Below, one piece after another: positions 1 to 8,969 of a stretch of 64,000 nucleotides of DNA. The notes under the pieces were generated by a model that worked only from the letters and a program-made list of their open reading frames with translations, ran no database searches and was not told the origin of the DNA. The translations under genes and the position numbers were made by a program. Position 1 is the stretch's first letter. Every line of letters begins with the position of its first letter. The DNA is from Ichthyophis bannanicus (taxonomy: Eukaryota > Chordata > Amphibia > Gymnophiona > Ichthyophiidae). The stretch is taken from contig CM066036.1 of NCBI GenBank assembly GCA_033557465.1, positions 719,337,828 to 719,401,827 on the forward strand. The letters are read 5' to 3'.

Positions 1-297
1 TTTAGCTGCCTTTGCTGTATTCTCTCAGAGTGTGTCCGTGGCTGCTTCAGCTCCTCTCTCTCTCTCTCTCTGATTGCCTGGGAGCCTATTTTATCCCAGT
101 GTTTCTTTGCTCCACCCCCACCCAGCTGAACCCTGTCAGGTAAAGTGAATTCCCTTCCTTTGCTGGCTGGGTGTGTCCTCATTGAGCTTTTGCACGTGTT
201 TCTAGGTTGCTCACGGTAACCATCTGACATTTCCTTGTTTACCCTGTCACTTTTTCTGTGCTCCTTTATACTGAACTGCATTTTCTCGGGTTGTTCG
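1..297. other. unassigned flank with CT microsatellite
   Basis: No coding similarity is recognised here. A (CT)n run lies at about 53-72. On the minus strand the stretch around 85-100 reads GGGATAAAATAGG, which is TATA-like, so this could be the edge of another retroelement promoter or LTR; that is only a guess. The Ngaro similarity begins just downstream, so this block either interrupted the Ngaro or is the sequence at its truncation point. Confidence 0.3.
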
Positions 298-442
298 GGG
301 TCTGCACTGTTACAGTATGCTCCGCGTTGCCTGCGGGTGGCGGCCCTAACGAGGGAGGTTGTGCTGGCCTGTTTGAGATTGAATGTGGTGGTGAGGGCTC
401 ATCATGTACTGGGGTATGCTCTGATGCTCTGTCCCGTTTCAA
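298..442 (+). pseudogene. RNase H C-terminal remnant of left Ngaro
   Basis: The frame reads YAPRC, then REVVLACLRLNVVVRAHH, which aligns with YTPRC ... RQVVLACLRLNLVIKARH near 62.23-62.32 kb in the right-hand Ngaro. This is the last part of the RNase H domain that removes RNA from the RT product. The copy then shifts frame: the text equivalent to the conserved DALSRFKW is read in another frame and part of the stretch before it is lost. Everything upstream (RNase H catalytic acids, RT) is missing. It is not functional. Confidence 0.7.
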
Positions 443-508
443 GTGGGACCTGTGTCGGCGATTGGCACCAGAGGCAGATGCCGTTGGAAGGCGGGTCCCG
501 GAGCACTT

Positions 509-1417
509 ATGGCAGATTGGCCTGAAGGCATGCTGAACCTGTTGTGGAGTTCTGTGTCACCGGCGACTTGGTGGGCCTATTGCAGAGGCTGCGACAGCGT
601 TGTGGAATTTTTAGCGGCCTGGGGCTGGCGGCGAGGTCCTGTCCTGGACCACCTCATGGGCTTGTACATTATGGCAGCGAAGGCTGCGGGAGCAGCGAGA
701 TCGACGGTGCGGGCGCACATAGCAGGATTTGCCTTTTTCTCCAGGGCAGTGGGGTGGGGAGCATCCAGCTGGGGGTTCCTGTCACGCAGGTTGTTGATGG
801 GTTGGGAGCGGGGTACCCCTTTGCAGGGTGATAGACGGCGGCCGATCACTTATGAGCTGCTCGGGAAGCTGTGCGCCGCGCTGCCATTGGTGGCAGCGTC
901 TACATACGAGGTCACGCTGTTTCAGGCAGTGTTTTGCGTGGCCTTTTTTGGGGCTTTCTGGGTGGGGGAATTGGTAGCGCCATCCAGTTCTGCTGTGTGG
1001 GAAGGGGTTTTACAGTTTCATCATGTGCAGGTGTCTAAGAAGGAGTTGGGCATCCGATTGGCAAGGTCCAAGACTGATCAGAGGGGCAAGGGTGCATGGG
1101 TGATCTTGAGAGCTATTGGGAGCTCCCTAACCTGTCCGGTGGCTGCTATGGAGGCCTACCTGCGGGTGAGGCTGCGGGGGGGGGGGGGCGGATTTCTCTT
1201 CTTGCATGAGAGTTCACGCAGTCTCACATGGTTTCAGTTCACGGCAGTCCTGCGGATGACAGTGCGCCAGTTGGGTTTAGAGCCGGGCGACTTCGCGCCT
1301 CATTCATTTAGGATTGGTGTGGCCACTAGTGCCACAGAGTCGGGTTTAAATGAGCGAGAGATTCAGCGGATAGGCAGATGGCGCTCTAATGCATTCCGGG
1401 GATATGTGCGTTTGTGA
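509..1417 (+). CDS. Ngaro tyrosine recombinase (left copy, open but probably inactive)
   Basis: This frame of about 302 codons encodes the tyrosine recombinase that would integrate the circular Ngaro cDNA. I chose ATG 509 (MADWP) because the same ATG and peptide occur at 62432 in the right copy; the frame is open further upstream to 443. The N-terminal half is a SAM-like core-binding domain (SVSPATWWAYCRGC). The catalytic domain carries the ARSKTDQ lysine strand, the H-x-x-R box (HSFR near 1297-1308) and the terminal tyrosine (GYVRL at the stop). The box A arginine seen as GAFRVGEL in the right copy is GAFWVGEL here, so one catalytic residue has become tryptophan. A 9-G run near 1179-1188 is a slippage site. 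The stop overlaps the next frame. Confidence 0.8.
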   Translation: MADWPEGMLNLLWSSVSPATWWAYCRGCDSVVEFLAAWGWRRGPVLDHLMGLYIMAAKAAGAARSTVRAHIAGFAFFSRAVGWGASSWGFLSRRLLMGWERGTPLQGDRRRPITYELLGKLCAALPLVAASTYEVTLFQAVFCVAFFGAFWVGELVAPSSSAVWEGVLQFHHVQVSKKELGIRLARSKTDQRGKGAWVILRAIGSSLTCPVAAMEAYLRVRLRGGGGGFLFLHESSRSLTWFQFTAVLRMTVRQLGLEPGDFAPHSFRIGVATSATESGLNEREIQRIGRWRSNAFRGYVRL

Positions 1418-2050
1418 GGGAGATTGAGGGGGATCGATGTTTAACTGTGCTATTTCTTTTCGATGGGGGCCGGATGCCGTGTTGCTGCTGGATGATCGGC
1501 CATTTGTTTGTGTACTGGGCAGGTCAACAAGCAGCGGCGAGACCTCTTGGGGCGAACATCGGACTGCATGCCGCAGAGGTGAACGTCTCATGGCTGGGCG
1601 AGCGTGGCCTTCGCTGGTTGCAGCACTTGCCTTTCCTTCGGCACCATCAGCGTGTGCGGGGATCCCTGGCGTTGCTGTTGCTACATCTCGGAGGCAATGA
1701 CTTGGGGGCTTGGACAGTTAAGCAGCTGATCAGGGCAGCAAAAAGAGACCTGGAAGAAGTGTTGTTAATGTTTAATGATGTTGTCTTGTTATGGTCGGAT
1801 ATAATTCCGAGGCCTGCTTGTTGGGGCCACCGGAGGTGGTCTCGTGGGTTGAGTAAAGTTAATCGGCAGATTGGCCGATGGGTGTGCAAAAAAGCGGGAT
1901 GGCAGATTTTGCATCCTTGGGTCGAGGTGGATTGTGCTGGCTTATATCGTCCATATGGAGTGCATTTATCCCCGGTCAGGGTGGATTTGCTCCTGAATGA
2001 TTGGCAAGAGGCCTTGGTGTATGTGATGCAGGGCAGGGTAGCTGGTCGCA
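1414..2050 (+). pseudogene. SGNH/GDSL-like hydrolase of left Ngaro, catalytic Ser and Asp lost
   Basis: This is the extra 3' ORF typical of many Ngaro elements, an SGNH-fold hydrolase of unknown substrate. The right copy shows the family blocks GHS, GGND and DGVH. Here they read GHL (about residue 28), LHLGGNDL, and YGVH, so the nucleophile serine and the catalytic aspartate are both replaced while GGND and VSWLGERGLRW are kept. The frame stays open to 2349 because it runs on into the B1 repeat; similarity ends near 2030-2050. There is no in-frame ATG at the start: the recombinase TGA overlaps a GTG (GTGA) where the right copy has ATGA, suggesting coupled re-initiation. It is probably non-catalytic. 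Confidence 0.75.
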
Positions 2051-2099
2051 GCTTTGTATTTGGGGGGGGGGGCTCAGGGGCAGGTGTCCCTGAGCCTGT

Positions 2100-2497
2100 G
2101 GCGGGATCCCGGAGGTGTCCGGGGTCTGGAGTCTTGGCAATGCGCAGGGCGGGGGTGGGGTACCCCCGACCCGAAGAACCCCTCGGGACTTTTGCTAATA
2201 ATATGGCGAAGCCGGAGGAGGGGGGGATGGAGTTGCCGGGGGTCGGTTCCCGGCGGAAGCGGGAGGGAACTCACTTTGCTACTCACATGGCTGGTGAGGG
2301 GTCATCCCGCTGGCCGGAACCTGAATGTCGAAAGTTTGGTTGTTGTTAGATGGTTTGGATAATGTTATGGTTAATAAAAGCTGTGATCAGTTGAATGCCA
2401 ATAATTTGTGGTGTAGTGGTTATTTCAGGTGCGGGGGGGGTGGCGGAAGGTGGCGTGGAAGGGGTTGGAGCACCACATCCGCCTTACTTGGTTACAA
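2100..2497 (+). repeat. Ngaro split direct repeat B1
   Basis: About 400 bp beginning near CCCGGAGGTGTCCGGGG and ending near GGTTACAA, repeated almost exactly at 2824-3225. An AATAAA signal lies at 2373-2378, so transcripts probably end in or just after this repeat. B1 sits directly after the hydrolase frame, the normal place in Ngaro. Confidence 0.8.
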
Positions 2498-2823
2498 GAA
2501 GGCCGTGGGGCCACGTACCGGCAGGCCGCAGCTAACCGGGTGTTCGGCGTGGTGCGTGGTCCTGGCCTTTGGATAAGAAGAGGAGTGGGGGGGGGGGGTC
2601 GAAGCGGCGGCAAGCATTTTTTAAATCTATTGTCTCCCGTGGGTGAGTGAGGAGCGCGGGAGCCAATGGACATACGGCAGGAAGGTGGGGGGGGGGCCTT
2701 GCGGGGAGCGGGAGCGTGCCCATGAGGCGTCAGTCCGGCGAAGCGCAGGACGAGGACTGGTGTCCCCACCCTCCCACCCTTATGATGGGCGGATTCAGGG
2801 ATTGGGGGTTGCAGCTGGTGGGG
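2498..2823 (+). repeat. Ngaro split direct repeat A2
   Basis: The spacer between the two B copies. It starts AGGCCGTGGGGCC, which corresponds to AGGCCGCGGAACC at about 58491, the first bases of the right-hand Ngaro. That places this block as A2, the 3' copy of the element's 5' end. The rest is GC-rich and diverged from the right copy, with a long G run near 2587-2596. Confidence 0.65.
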
Positions 2824-3225
2824 GGGCGGAATCCCGGAGGTGTCCGGGGTCTGGAGTCTTGGGAATGCGCAGGGCGGGGGTGGGGTACCCCCGACCCAGA
2901 GAACCCCTCGGGGCTTTTGATAATAATATGGCGAAGCCAGAGGAGGGGGGATGGATTTGCCGGGGGTCGGTTCCTGGAGGAAGCGGGAGGGAACTCACTT
3001 TGCTACTCACATGGCTGGTGAGGGGTCGTCCCGCTGGCCGGAATCTGTATGTCGAAAGTTTGGATGTTGTTAGATGGTTTGGATAATGTTATGGTTAATA
3101 AAAGCTGGGAACAGTTGAATGCCAATAATTTGTGGTGTTGTGGTTATTTCAGGTGCGGAGGGGGGGGGGGGTGGAAGGTGGCGTGGAAGGGGTTGGAGCA
3201 CCACGTCCGCCTTACCCGGTTACAA
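2824..3225 (+). repeat. Ngaro split direct repeat B2 (element 3' end)
   Basis: Second copy of B1, with a few substitutions and a second AATAAA at 3097-3102. The copies diverge after GGTTACA, where B1 continues into A2 and this copy continues into AT-rich repeat X sequence. That divergence defines the 3' end of the element at about 3225. Confidence 0.75.
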
Positions 3226-3984
3226 AAGGCAGAAAAATAATTTTATTTTCAATTTAGTGATTGGGCTTTGTGTTATCTTTATATTTTACTCAGTATGGGG
3301 AACTGCATCTCTTATATATCTGGTGTTGCACTGCATGCACAGTCTGGCTTCTTAGGGTTTCAGTTTTATTTTGTCTACATATTTTTATTTTTACTTTAGA
3401 TTGCAGATATTTATTGTATATTTGGTGATGGTCTGTGTTCTGAGTGTGTGACCGAAGCCAAATGTTCTGTTAATATGGAGTTTTCACATAGGGATCTATA
3501 CTGCACTGTAGTAATTTGACTTGTTCAGCTTTTCAAATACATGTATGGATGTGTTAGGGCTCCCTACAGTATTTATAGTGCTACTTTTTTTATGGGTCAG
3601 CCCCTTATATGAGTTTTGGAAGTTTATGCTGGTATGGTATGGTAGATTTGGCCTTGTAGATCTTCGGTGAATTTTGTAGGATTTTATATTAGTTCTCAAT
3701 ATGCCTAATATTGGAGAATGTTTCTTAGTGAGATGATGAGAATCAATTTTTTTTTTAAATATATTGAGTTCTGTGGGTGAATGTCCTACTACTGCTTTGC
3801 ACTCATTGTTGAGGTTTCTGTGGATGCAGAATATAAATTCAAAAAGAAAAAGTGAGAACCATAACGCAGTTTATAACTGAGTAAAATAAGTTATAATTTG
3901 GTCTTATGAACTGTGCTGTGGTTCTCACTTTTTCTTTTAGTTCCTTTGTATGCGAGCATCTTGAATTTCCTTTATTTTTTTACA
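3226..3984 (+). repeat. repeat X, copy 1 (noncoding, AT-rich)
   Basis: This block shares an ordered set of phrases with 6855-8400, 5150-5640 and 40375-44879: a TTTTATTTTCAATTTA start, GTGTTCTGAGTGTGTGACC, TAATTTGACTTGTTCAGC, then AACTGTGCTGTGGTTCTC. There is no convincing reading frame. The Ngaro sits exactly at its left edge and an L2 3' end cuts its right edge at about 3985. Other copies end in a hAT-like CCACCCCTG terminus, so X may be a nonautonomous hAT element, which is inference. Confidence 0.6.
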
Positions 3985-4385
3985 GAATATTATTTATTTA
4001 TTTAACAGTCGCTTATATACCGCTACCTTCCACAGATCAGGTGCGGTTTACAATGAACGAGTAATGAACAGAAAAACAGGTCTGTTTTACATAAAACATT
4101 GGTAAACTAAGTACAAGTTTTGCTATTACATTGAACATGGTAGAACTATGTATAGGAAATCAATCGTTAAATGAACATTCTGAAACTATTTACATACAAC
4201 TATTTACAGGTCTTACAAATAGTTATTAAATCATTTTTTAATTGTAGTTTGTCTGAGAGAGTTGAATTTGGCATTCTCTGAGACCTCTATTAACCATCTC
4301 CTGTTATGGGTAGAGTATTTTCTAATGTGCCGAAGTGGGAGATGAACAGATATGTTTTTAATTTCTTGCGGCGTTCCTTTACATT
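3985..4385 (-). mobile_element. L2-type LINE 3' end, antisense fragment
   Basis: On the plus strand it starts with ATTATTTATTTATTTAAC and continues with TATATACCGCTACCTTC, the reverse complement of the L2 3' tail (TAAACCGC, then a TATATAAATAAATA-type repeat). Further in, the minus strand reads KLKTYLF, the C-terminal end of the L2 ORF2. It is 5'-truncated with no enzyme domain left. Confidence 0.65.
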
Positions 4386-4644
4386 AACGCCATGCTGGTC
4401 CATTGTGCAGTTTCAGGAGTTATGTTGGGGTTGTCAAGCCCTCTTTGGTATTTATGTTGGAGTGGGTAGTTTTGTGTTAGGGTCACAAAGTCCCTCTTGT
4501 TTTTTAGAGAGTGGGAGGTGCTCAGTTGGGGTGCCAAGTCACTCTTATTTTTATGGAAATGGGAGATGCTGCATGGATGCTGTTGAGCCCCTCTTGTTTG
4601 GCATATTTAGCAGCATGTTTCCTAAGCTCTGCACTGGTAAAATT
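4386..4644. repeat. short degenerate tandem repeat
   Basis: Three or four units of about 60-65 bp share a CAAGYCCCTCTTGTTT core (near 4434, 4490, 4545 and 4590) with unit-specific spacers. The frame across it is open by chance. Nothing else is recognised. Confidence 0.4.
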
Positions 4645-4918
4645 TGAACATAAGAAATGCCATACTGGGTCAGACTAAGGTCCATCAAGCCCAGTATCCT
4701 GTTTACAACAGTGGCCAATCTAGGTCACAACTACCTGGCAGGTTCGCAAAAAGGCACACCAGTTCCACAATGCTTGTCCCAGGGCAAGCAGTGGATTTCC
4801 CAGGTCCTCTTTAATAATAGTTTATGGACCTTTCCTCCAGGAACTTGTCCAAACTTTTTTAAAACTCAGCTTTACTAACAGCTTTTACTACATCTTCCAG
4901 TAACTAATTCCAGAGTAT
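4645..4918 (-). mobile_element. CR1 (family B) 3' end, antisense
   Basis: Begins with AACATAAGAAATGCCATACT and GGTCCATCAAGCCCAGTATC, the reverse complement of the CR1-B 3' UTR that follows the RT frames at 34.2 and 43.4 kb. It reaches back into the last codons of ORF2 (the GFKNVLDKFVEER equivalent) and stops. A 5'-truncated insertion. Confidence 0.8.
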
Positions 4919-5149
4919 GATTACGCAGAGTCATAGGCTAATTGCAGGGAGACAGTTACATCCCCTTGCAGTTACTGCATTTCAGTGTGGCAAAACAGCT
5001 GCCAGTGCAACTAAGACCACACACTGAGGTAGCATTAGTTGCACTCACACTACTTGCACTGAGCCATTATGCTAATTTCTGCCGACAATGCAGATGCCTG
5101 TGTGTGAGTTCTTTCTCTTGCCTCACTCTACAGTAAAGTATAATTTTGG
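4919..5149. other. unassigned interval
   Basis: About 230 bp with no recognised gene, terminal repeat or element similarity. Confidence 0.3.
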
Positions 5150-5640
5150 GAAAGAAATCCTGTAAACCTAACAGTAATGGGTAAAAGCATTTTTTTGACT
5201 ACATTTGTCTGTTTTTAGTTTGTACTGAGATATTCCTTACTTGGTGAAGATCTATCTCTATTCTGCATGTGTGACTGAGGCAACGTGTTCTGTTAGCATG
5301 GAGTTTCTGTGTAGGGAGCTGTAGTAATCCATCTTGTTCTGTTTTCTGAATAGGAATATGGATGTTCTAGAGCCCATTGCAATATTTATGGTACTGACCT
5401 TTTCTAGGTGTGCTCCATGTTGTGTGAGTTTTGAAAGTTAGTGCTGTTATGGATAGTGGAGTTGTTCTATTTGTCCTGTACTCTGGGTTCTTGGTGAAGT
5501 CAACAGTAGGGTGTTGGTTGGAGGGTACTGGAATATGTATTGTTTTTCAGATTTGCAGTTTTGTGTTCTTTATGCTGCCAGACTGAAATGTAAAATATTT
5601 TGTCAGTTCTGATTCAAGAAAATTTCAAATTTTAAGAGAA
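5150..5640 (+). repeat. repeat X, copy 2 (diverged partial)
   Basis: Shares with the other X copies the series CTGCATGTGTGACTGAGGC, TGTTAGCATGGAGTTTCTG and GGGAGCTGTAGTAATC, but with more substitutions. It lacks the 3' hAT-like end. Noncoding. Confidence 0.5.
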
Positions 5641-5994
5641 TGTCTCAGTTTAATTTTGTTTAGTAGCCTGATAGCTTCACCGCTGCTGAGTTCTGGACTT
5701 TTCCAGCTCTAGCACAATCTAATCCAGCATTTGAATTCATGGCTACCAGGATTAGTTTATCTAATTTTATATCTCCCCTTCACATCAATAATCTGCTCAT
5801 AGCAAAATAAATCTGATATAATTCTGATGTGTAGATACTTATACTGGTTTGATTGGGGGGCAGCAGTGTAAGTGGCTTTTCATTAATCAAATGTAATGTT
5901 TTATTATTATATTTGTTTGCATGCATATGTTTGGAAGCCACCTAGGATTTTAGATTGGTGGCATATACATTTTAAAATAAAGTATACTAAATTT
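5641..5994. other. unassigned AT-rich interval
   Basis: About 350 bp of AT-rich sequence without a coding frame or recognised repeat. It ends at the TTTATTTATTTAA tail of the next L2 fragment. Confidence 0.3.
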
Positions 5995-6660
5995 ATGCAA
6001 ATTTATTTATTTAATTTATTTATTTAGATCTTTTTTATACCGCACTCTTTAGAATCAGTACGGTTTACAAGTAATATTAATTTGTACAATGCAGGCTGAA
6101 AACATACATTGAACTTTACAAAAAAAGAGGTATTACAACTTGGGGTTCAACAGGGGTAACTACTGTATATACAAACTGAGCAATTGTGTCACAGATATGT
6201 TTCTGTCAACCTGACATGCTCTGATAACTATTTACATGAGTGTACGTCAATATGACGTATGTTTGCTTGTGGTGTCAACATGATGGGTGGGAGGGTATGT
6301 TGGGCTGTGTTAAGTCACAGGTGTGGGCGTAATGTTGAAGGAATAGATGGTTCTTTAGTGCCCTCCTGAATTGCACGAGGTCAGTAATAGCTTGGATAAT
6401 GGTTGGGAGTGCATTCCAGAGTGTAGGTGCGTAGTATACAAAGGCCCTGTTCTTTGTTGCAAGGGAGCATTTTGTTATTGCATTGGAAACTGTGAGTGTG
6501 TTGGTAGTGAAAGACCTTCTGGATCTGTTCAGAGGAGTGGGGTGGACAAGGTCCGTGAGGGAGGTGGAGGACAGTTTGTTAATGGCTTTGAAAGTCAGCA
6601 GTAGTACTTTGAAGGTGAGCCTGTAGTGGATCGGTAGCCAGTAGAGGTGTTTCAAGATTG
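5995..6660 (-). mobile_element. L2-type LINE 3' fragment with ORF2 C-terminus
   Basis: The minus strand encodes about 126 residues (6655 to 6275) beginning HLYWLPIHYRLTFKVLLLTF and continuing through FKAINKL, AFVYYAPTLWNALP and FRRALKNHLFLQHY. This is the conserved C-terminal region after the RT of L2 LINEs (family form: HWLPV..RI.FK...). A 3' UTR follows, then a TAAACCG..TATAAA..TTTATT tail at 5995-6060. It is 5'-truncated in the ORF2 C-terminus, so no catalytic domain remains. Confidence 0.8.
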
Positions 6661-7082
6661 GAGTTGTGTGATCTCTTCTGGAGGCTCCATGCAGGATGCT
6701 GCAATGAATCCCCGCACATGGCCCTGCATCATCCTCATGCTCCGCTGGGGGGATGTAGGTAAGGGGGAGGGGGCACTGGGAGGAGGAGGAAAGCAGAAAC
6801 CTCAGATTGGGACCAACATGATCAGAGAATAAAATGGTCAGACGACAAAGATAGAAGAGAATTTTATTTTCAATTTAATGATCAACTTGGTGTTATATTT
6901 ATTTTATACAATACATCAAAATGCATCTCCTTCCATTTCACTGATATTGCATTGTTGCAGAATCTGGCTTTTTGGGGTTGCAGTTTAATTTTTATCTATG
7001 TATGTTTATTTTTAGGCTATGGTCACTTATTCTGTACTAGGTGAGGGTCTGTGTTCTGAGTGTGTGACCAAGGCCAGGTGTT

Positions 7083-7866
7083 CAGACCCGGCTGCGAATC
7101 GCCGCGGCCGGGCACAGACGTGCGCGAGCTAGCCGAGGGTGGGGGAGGGGGGGAGGGGGCGGGGGGCGGCGGGGGGCGGGCGAGAAGGCCCAAGTATAAA
7201 AAGCGCGCCCGGCGCAGCTTCGGCCTCTTTTGCCGCTCTCCCCCCCCCACGCCTTGCAAGAGGATCGACACCCTCCCGACCCACCCTAATTAGCAAAGGG
7301 GGGGGGGGGGAATAGTCGCAGCATGTGCGGTAGCGGAAAAATGCACCCGGTGAGAGAGAACACAGCCTAGGCTTTAAGTAAAGGGGGAGAGGGGGCAGGA
7401 GAGAAACACGGACCTGCCCCCGGAGAGAGTGAGAAGGCGACAAGAACACCACGCAGAGGGCCCCTTGCCTTGCTTTGACGGCGGGCAAAAGGGGGGTAAA
7501 AGTAAGAAAGGTTGCCAAGTCTGCTTGAACGGCAGGCGTAGCAACTTTTCGGATGAAGGATATAGAGAAGAAGAAGGAGCGAGGAAAAGCTTTGACGGCG
7601 GATTTCCTCATGCCACGTACAACGACTGTGGGACCGCGGCTGTGTCTCTCGAGGGGGCAGAAAGAAGTGGGACAGTGATTTGGTTGATGTTACGTGCATG
7701 CTGTGGCCAACAGTTTTGATTGTACTGTTATAACCATTGTTGACAAATAAATAGAAATAAGGTTGTGAAAAGAAAACATCTCGAAGCGTGTTGATTTTGC
7801 GGGGGAGGGAGGGGATGGGGGAGGGGTAGGCAAGAACCCAAGGCGGTCATGCCAGTCGCGCGGCTG
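7083..7866 (+). other. 784-bp GC-rich insert with promoter-like and polyA signals
   Basis: The insert begins AGACCCGGCTGCGAATCGCC and ends GTCGCGCGGC, with no duplicated target bases. It contains a CpG-rich upstream block, TATAAA at 7195-7200, a pyrimidine start 30 bp downstream, several G runs and AATAAA at 7746-7751. The longest plus frame (7429-7719, 96 residues, GTG start) resembles nothing I know. A shorter frame from ATG 7553 is rich in Lys/Glu at first and also unrecognised. It could be a transduced host promoter and short gene, a noncoding-RNA gene, or the terminal part of a recombinase-type element, which would also insert without duplication. Confidence 0.45.
7195..7231 (+). promoter_or_regulatory. 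TATA box plus TOP-like start site
   Basis: TATAAAAAG begins at 7195. Thirty bases downstream, CTCTTTTGCCGC (7225-7236) matches the C-plus-pyrimidines start (5' TOP) used by ribosomal-protein, elongation-factor and snoRNA-host genes. A GC-rich block lies just upstream. The spacing fits a real core promoter, but transcription is not shown. Confidence 0.45.
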
Positions 7867-8506
7867 TGTTAACATGGAGTTTGTATGTAGGGATCTGTAC
7901 TGTAGTAATCTGAATTGTTCAGCTTTTCAAATAGGTGTTGGATGTTCCAGGGCCCGCTGCAGTATTTACAGTGATGCTTTTTTTTTGGATGGGCTCCTTA
8001 TGTGAGTTTTGGAAGTTGGTGCTGATATGGTATGTTATGGTAGATTTGCTCTATAGTTCCTCAGTGACTTTGTTGTAGGTTTTGTATTAGTTCACAATAT
8101 GCCTGGAACTGGAGAATGTTTGTTAGTGAGATGATCAGAATCAGATTTATTTTTAAGATAGTGAGTTCTGTGGGTGAATGTCCTAGTTCTGCTCTACACC
8201 CACTGTTGAGGGTGGGGTTTTTTTGGATGCAAAATATATGTTCAAAAATAAAAAGGAAGAGCCATAACGCAGTTTTTAATAACAAAATAAAAATGAGTTA
8301 TAATTTAGTTTTAGAAACTGTGCTGTGGTTCTCGCTCTCTCTTTTAGTTCCTTGGTGTGCAAGCAGCTTTCATTTATTCCATATTATCTAAACGTTTTTT
8401 TGGTTTGGTTCAGTGCCTGACTGGAGGTTTGAGAAAGGGAGGGGGGGGGGGGGCTGCGCCATCTCATCTCTCGCCTCAGGCAGCAGATTACCTCGAGCCA
8501 CCCCTG

Positions 8507-8969
8507 CTCATGACCTCATAATATCTGAGAGATTGATATTCAAAAGGATTTATGTGTTCAGTTTCAGAGTTAACTGCATTTTAATTTGGGGAGGACCAAC
8601 ACATAACTTGTGGCTGGACATTTCAGTGTTAGGTCAAAAGTAATGCTGATGGAAGAGAGGGATCATAGGAGTTCTGGAAGCATTGATAAACTTAGCTAAA
8701 TTGCAGTGATATTTAAGTGCTGTTCAGTTAAGTTCATCCATGAAGCAGGGCACTATAAATTGCTGTCATAACTTGAATGTTTAACTTATCCATTTAACAA
8801 GAGAACATAAATGAATAATGCAACTGCATAAAAGATAGTGTAGCTGAATATACACCCAGAGGCACGTTTACTAAAGAAAGCACCTGTAGTACACATTTGG
8901 GCTGTGAAACCTGCAGTAAGCATCGGGGTACGGTACAGGACTTCAAGTAATTCAGTTCCCATGAGTTAG
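8507..8969. other. unassigned interval
   Basis: About 460 bp with no coding similarity. A TTTACTAAAG edge at about 8868-8877 resembles MITE-like edges seen elsewhere in this window. Otherwise nothing is recognised. Confidence 0.3.

Larger units (their letters stand above)
298..3225 (+). mobile_element. Ngaro-type tyrosine-recombinase retrotransposon, 5'-truncated
   Basis: This is the 3' half of a Ngaro (DIRS order) retroelement. In order it holds the end of RNase H, a tyrosine recombinase, an SGNH-type hydrolase, and the split direct repeats B1-A2-B2 that mark the Ngaro 3' end. Every coding block matches the better copy at 58.5-64 kb in the same order. RT, Gag and the 5' A1 repeat are absent. 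The element stops at about 3225, next to repeat X sequence. No target duplication can be tested because the 5' end is missing, and recombinase-mediated insertion makes none. The two copies differ at many codons, so they are related subfamilies rather than a recent duplicate. Confidence 0.85.
6855..8506 (+). mobile_element. repeat X, copy 3, with hAT-like 3' end; split by a GC-rich insert
   Basis: The longest X copy. It starts near AGAATTTTATTTTCAATTTA and ends CCTCGAGCCACCCCTG at 8506, whose reverse complement CAGGGGTGGCTCGAGG has the form of a hAT terminal inverted repeat. The 8 bp after it are CTCATGAC; no matching duplication was found on the left, so the left end is truncated or unknown. 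The X text breaks at GGTGTTC (to 7082) and resumes at TGTTAACATGG (7867), exactly where copy 1 is continuous. Confidence 0.55.

Noticed and set aside
7129..7699. Long minus-strand frames across the GC-rich insert
   Set aside because: GC-rich sequence has few stops; the Pro-rich products look like shadows, and the promoter signals point to the plus strand.
7083..7866. The GC-rich insert as a solo LTR
   Set aside because: It has TATA and polyA signals, but no TG...CA ends that fit the X breakpoints and no target duplication; kept as unidentified.
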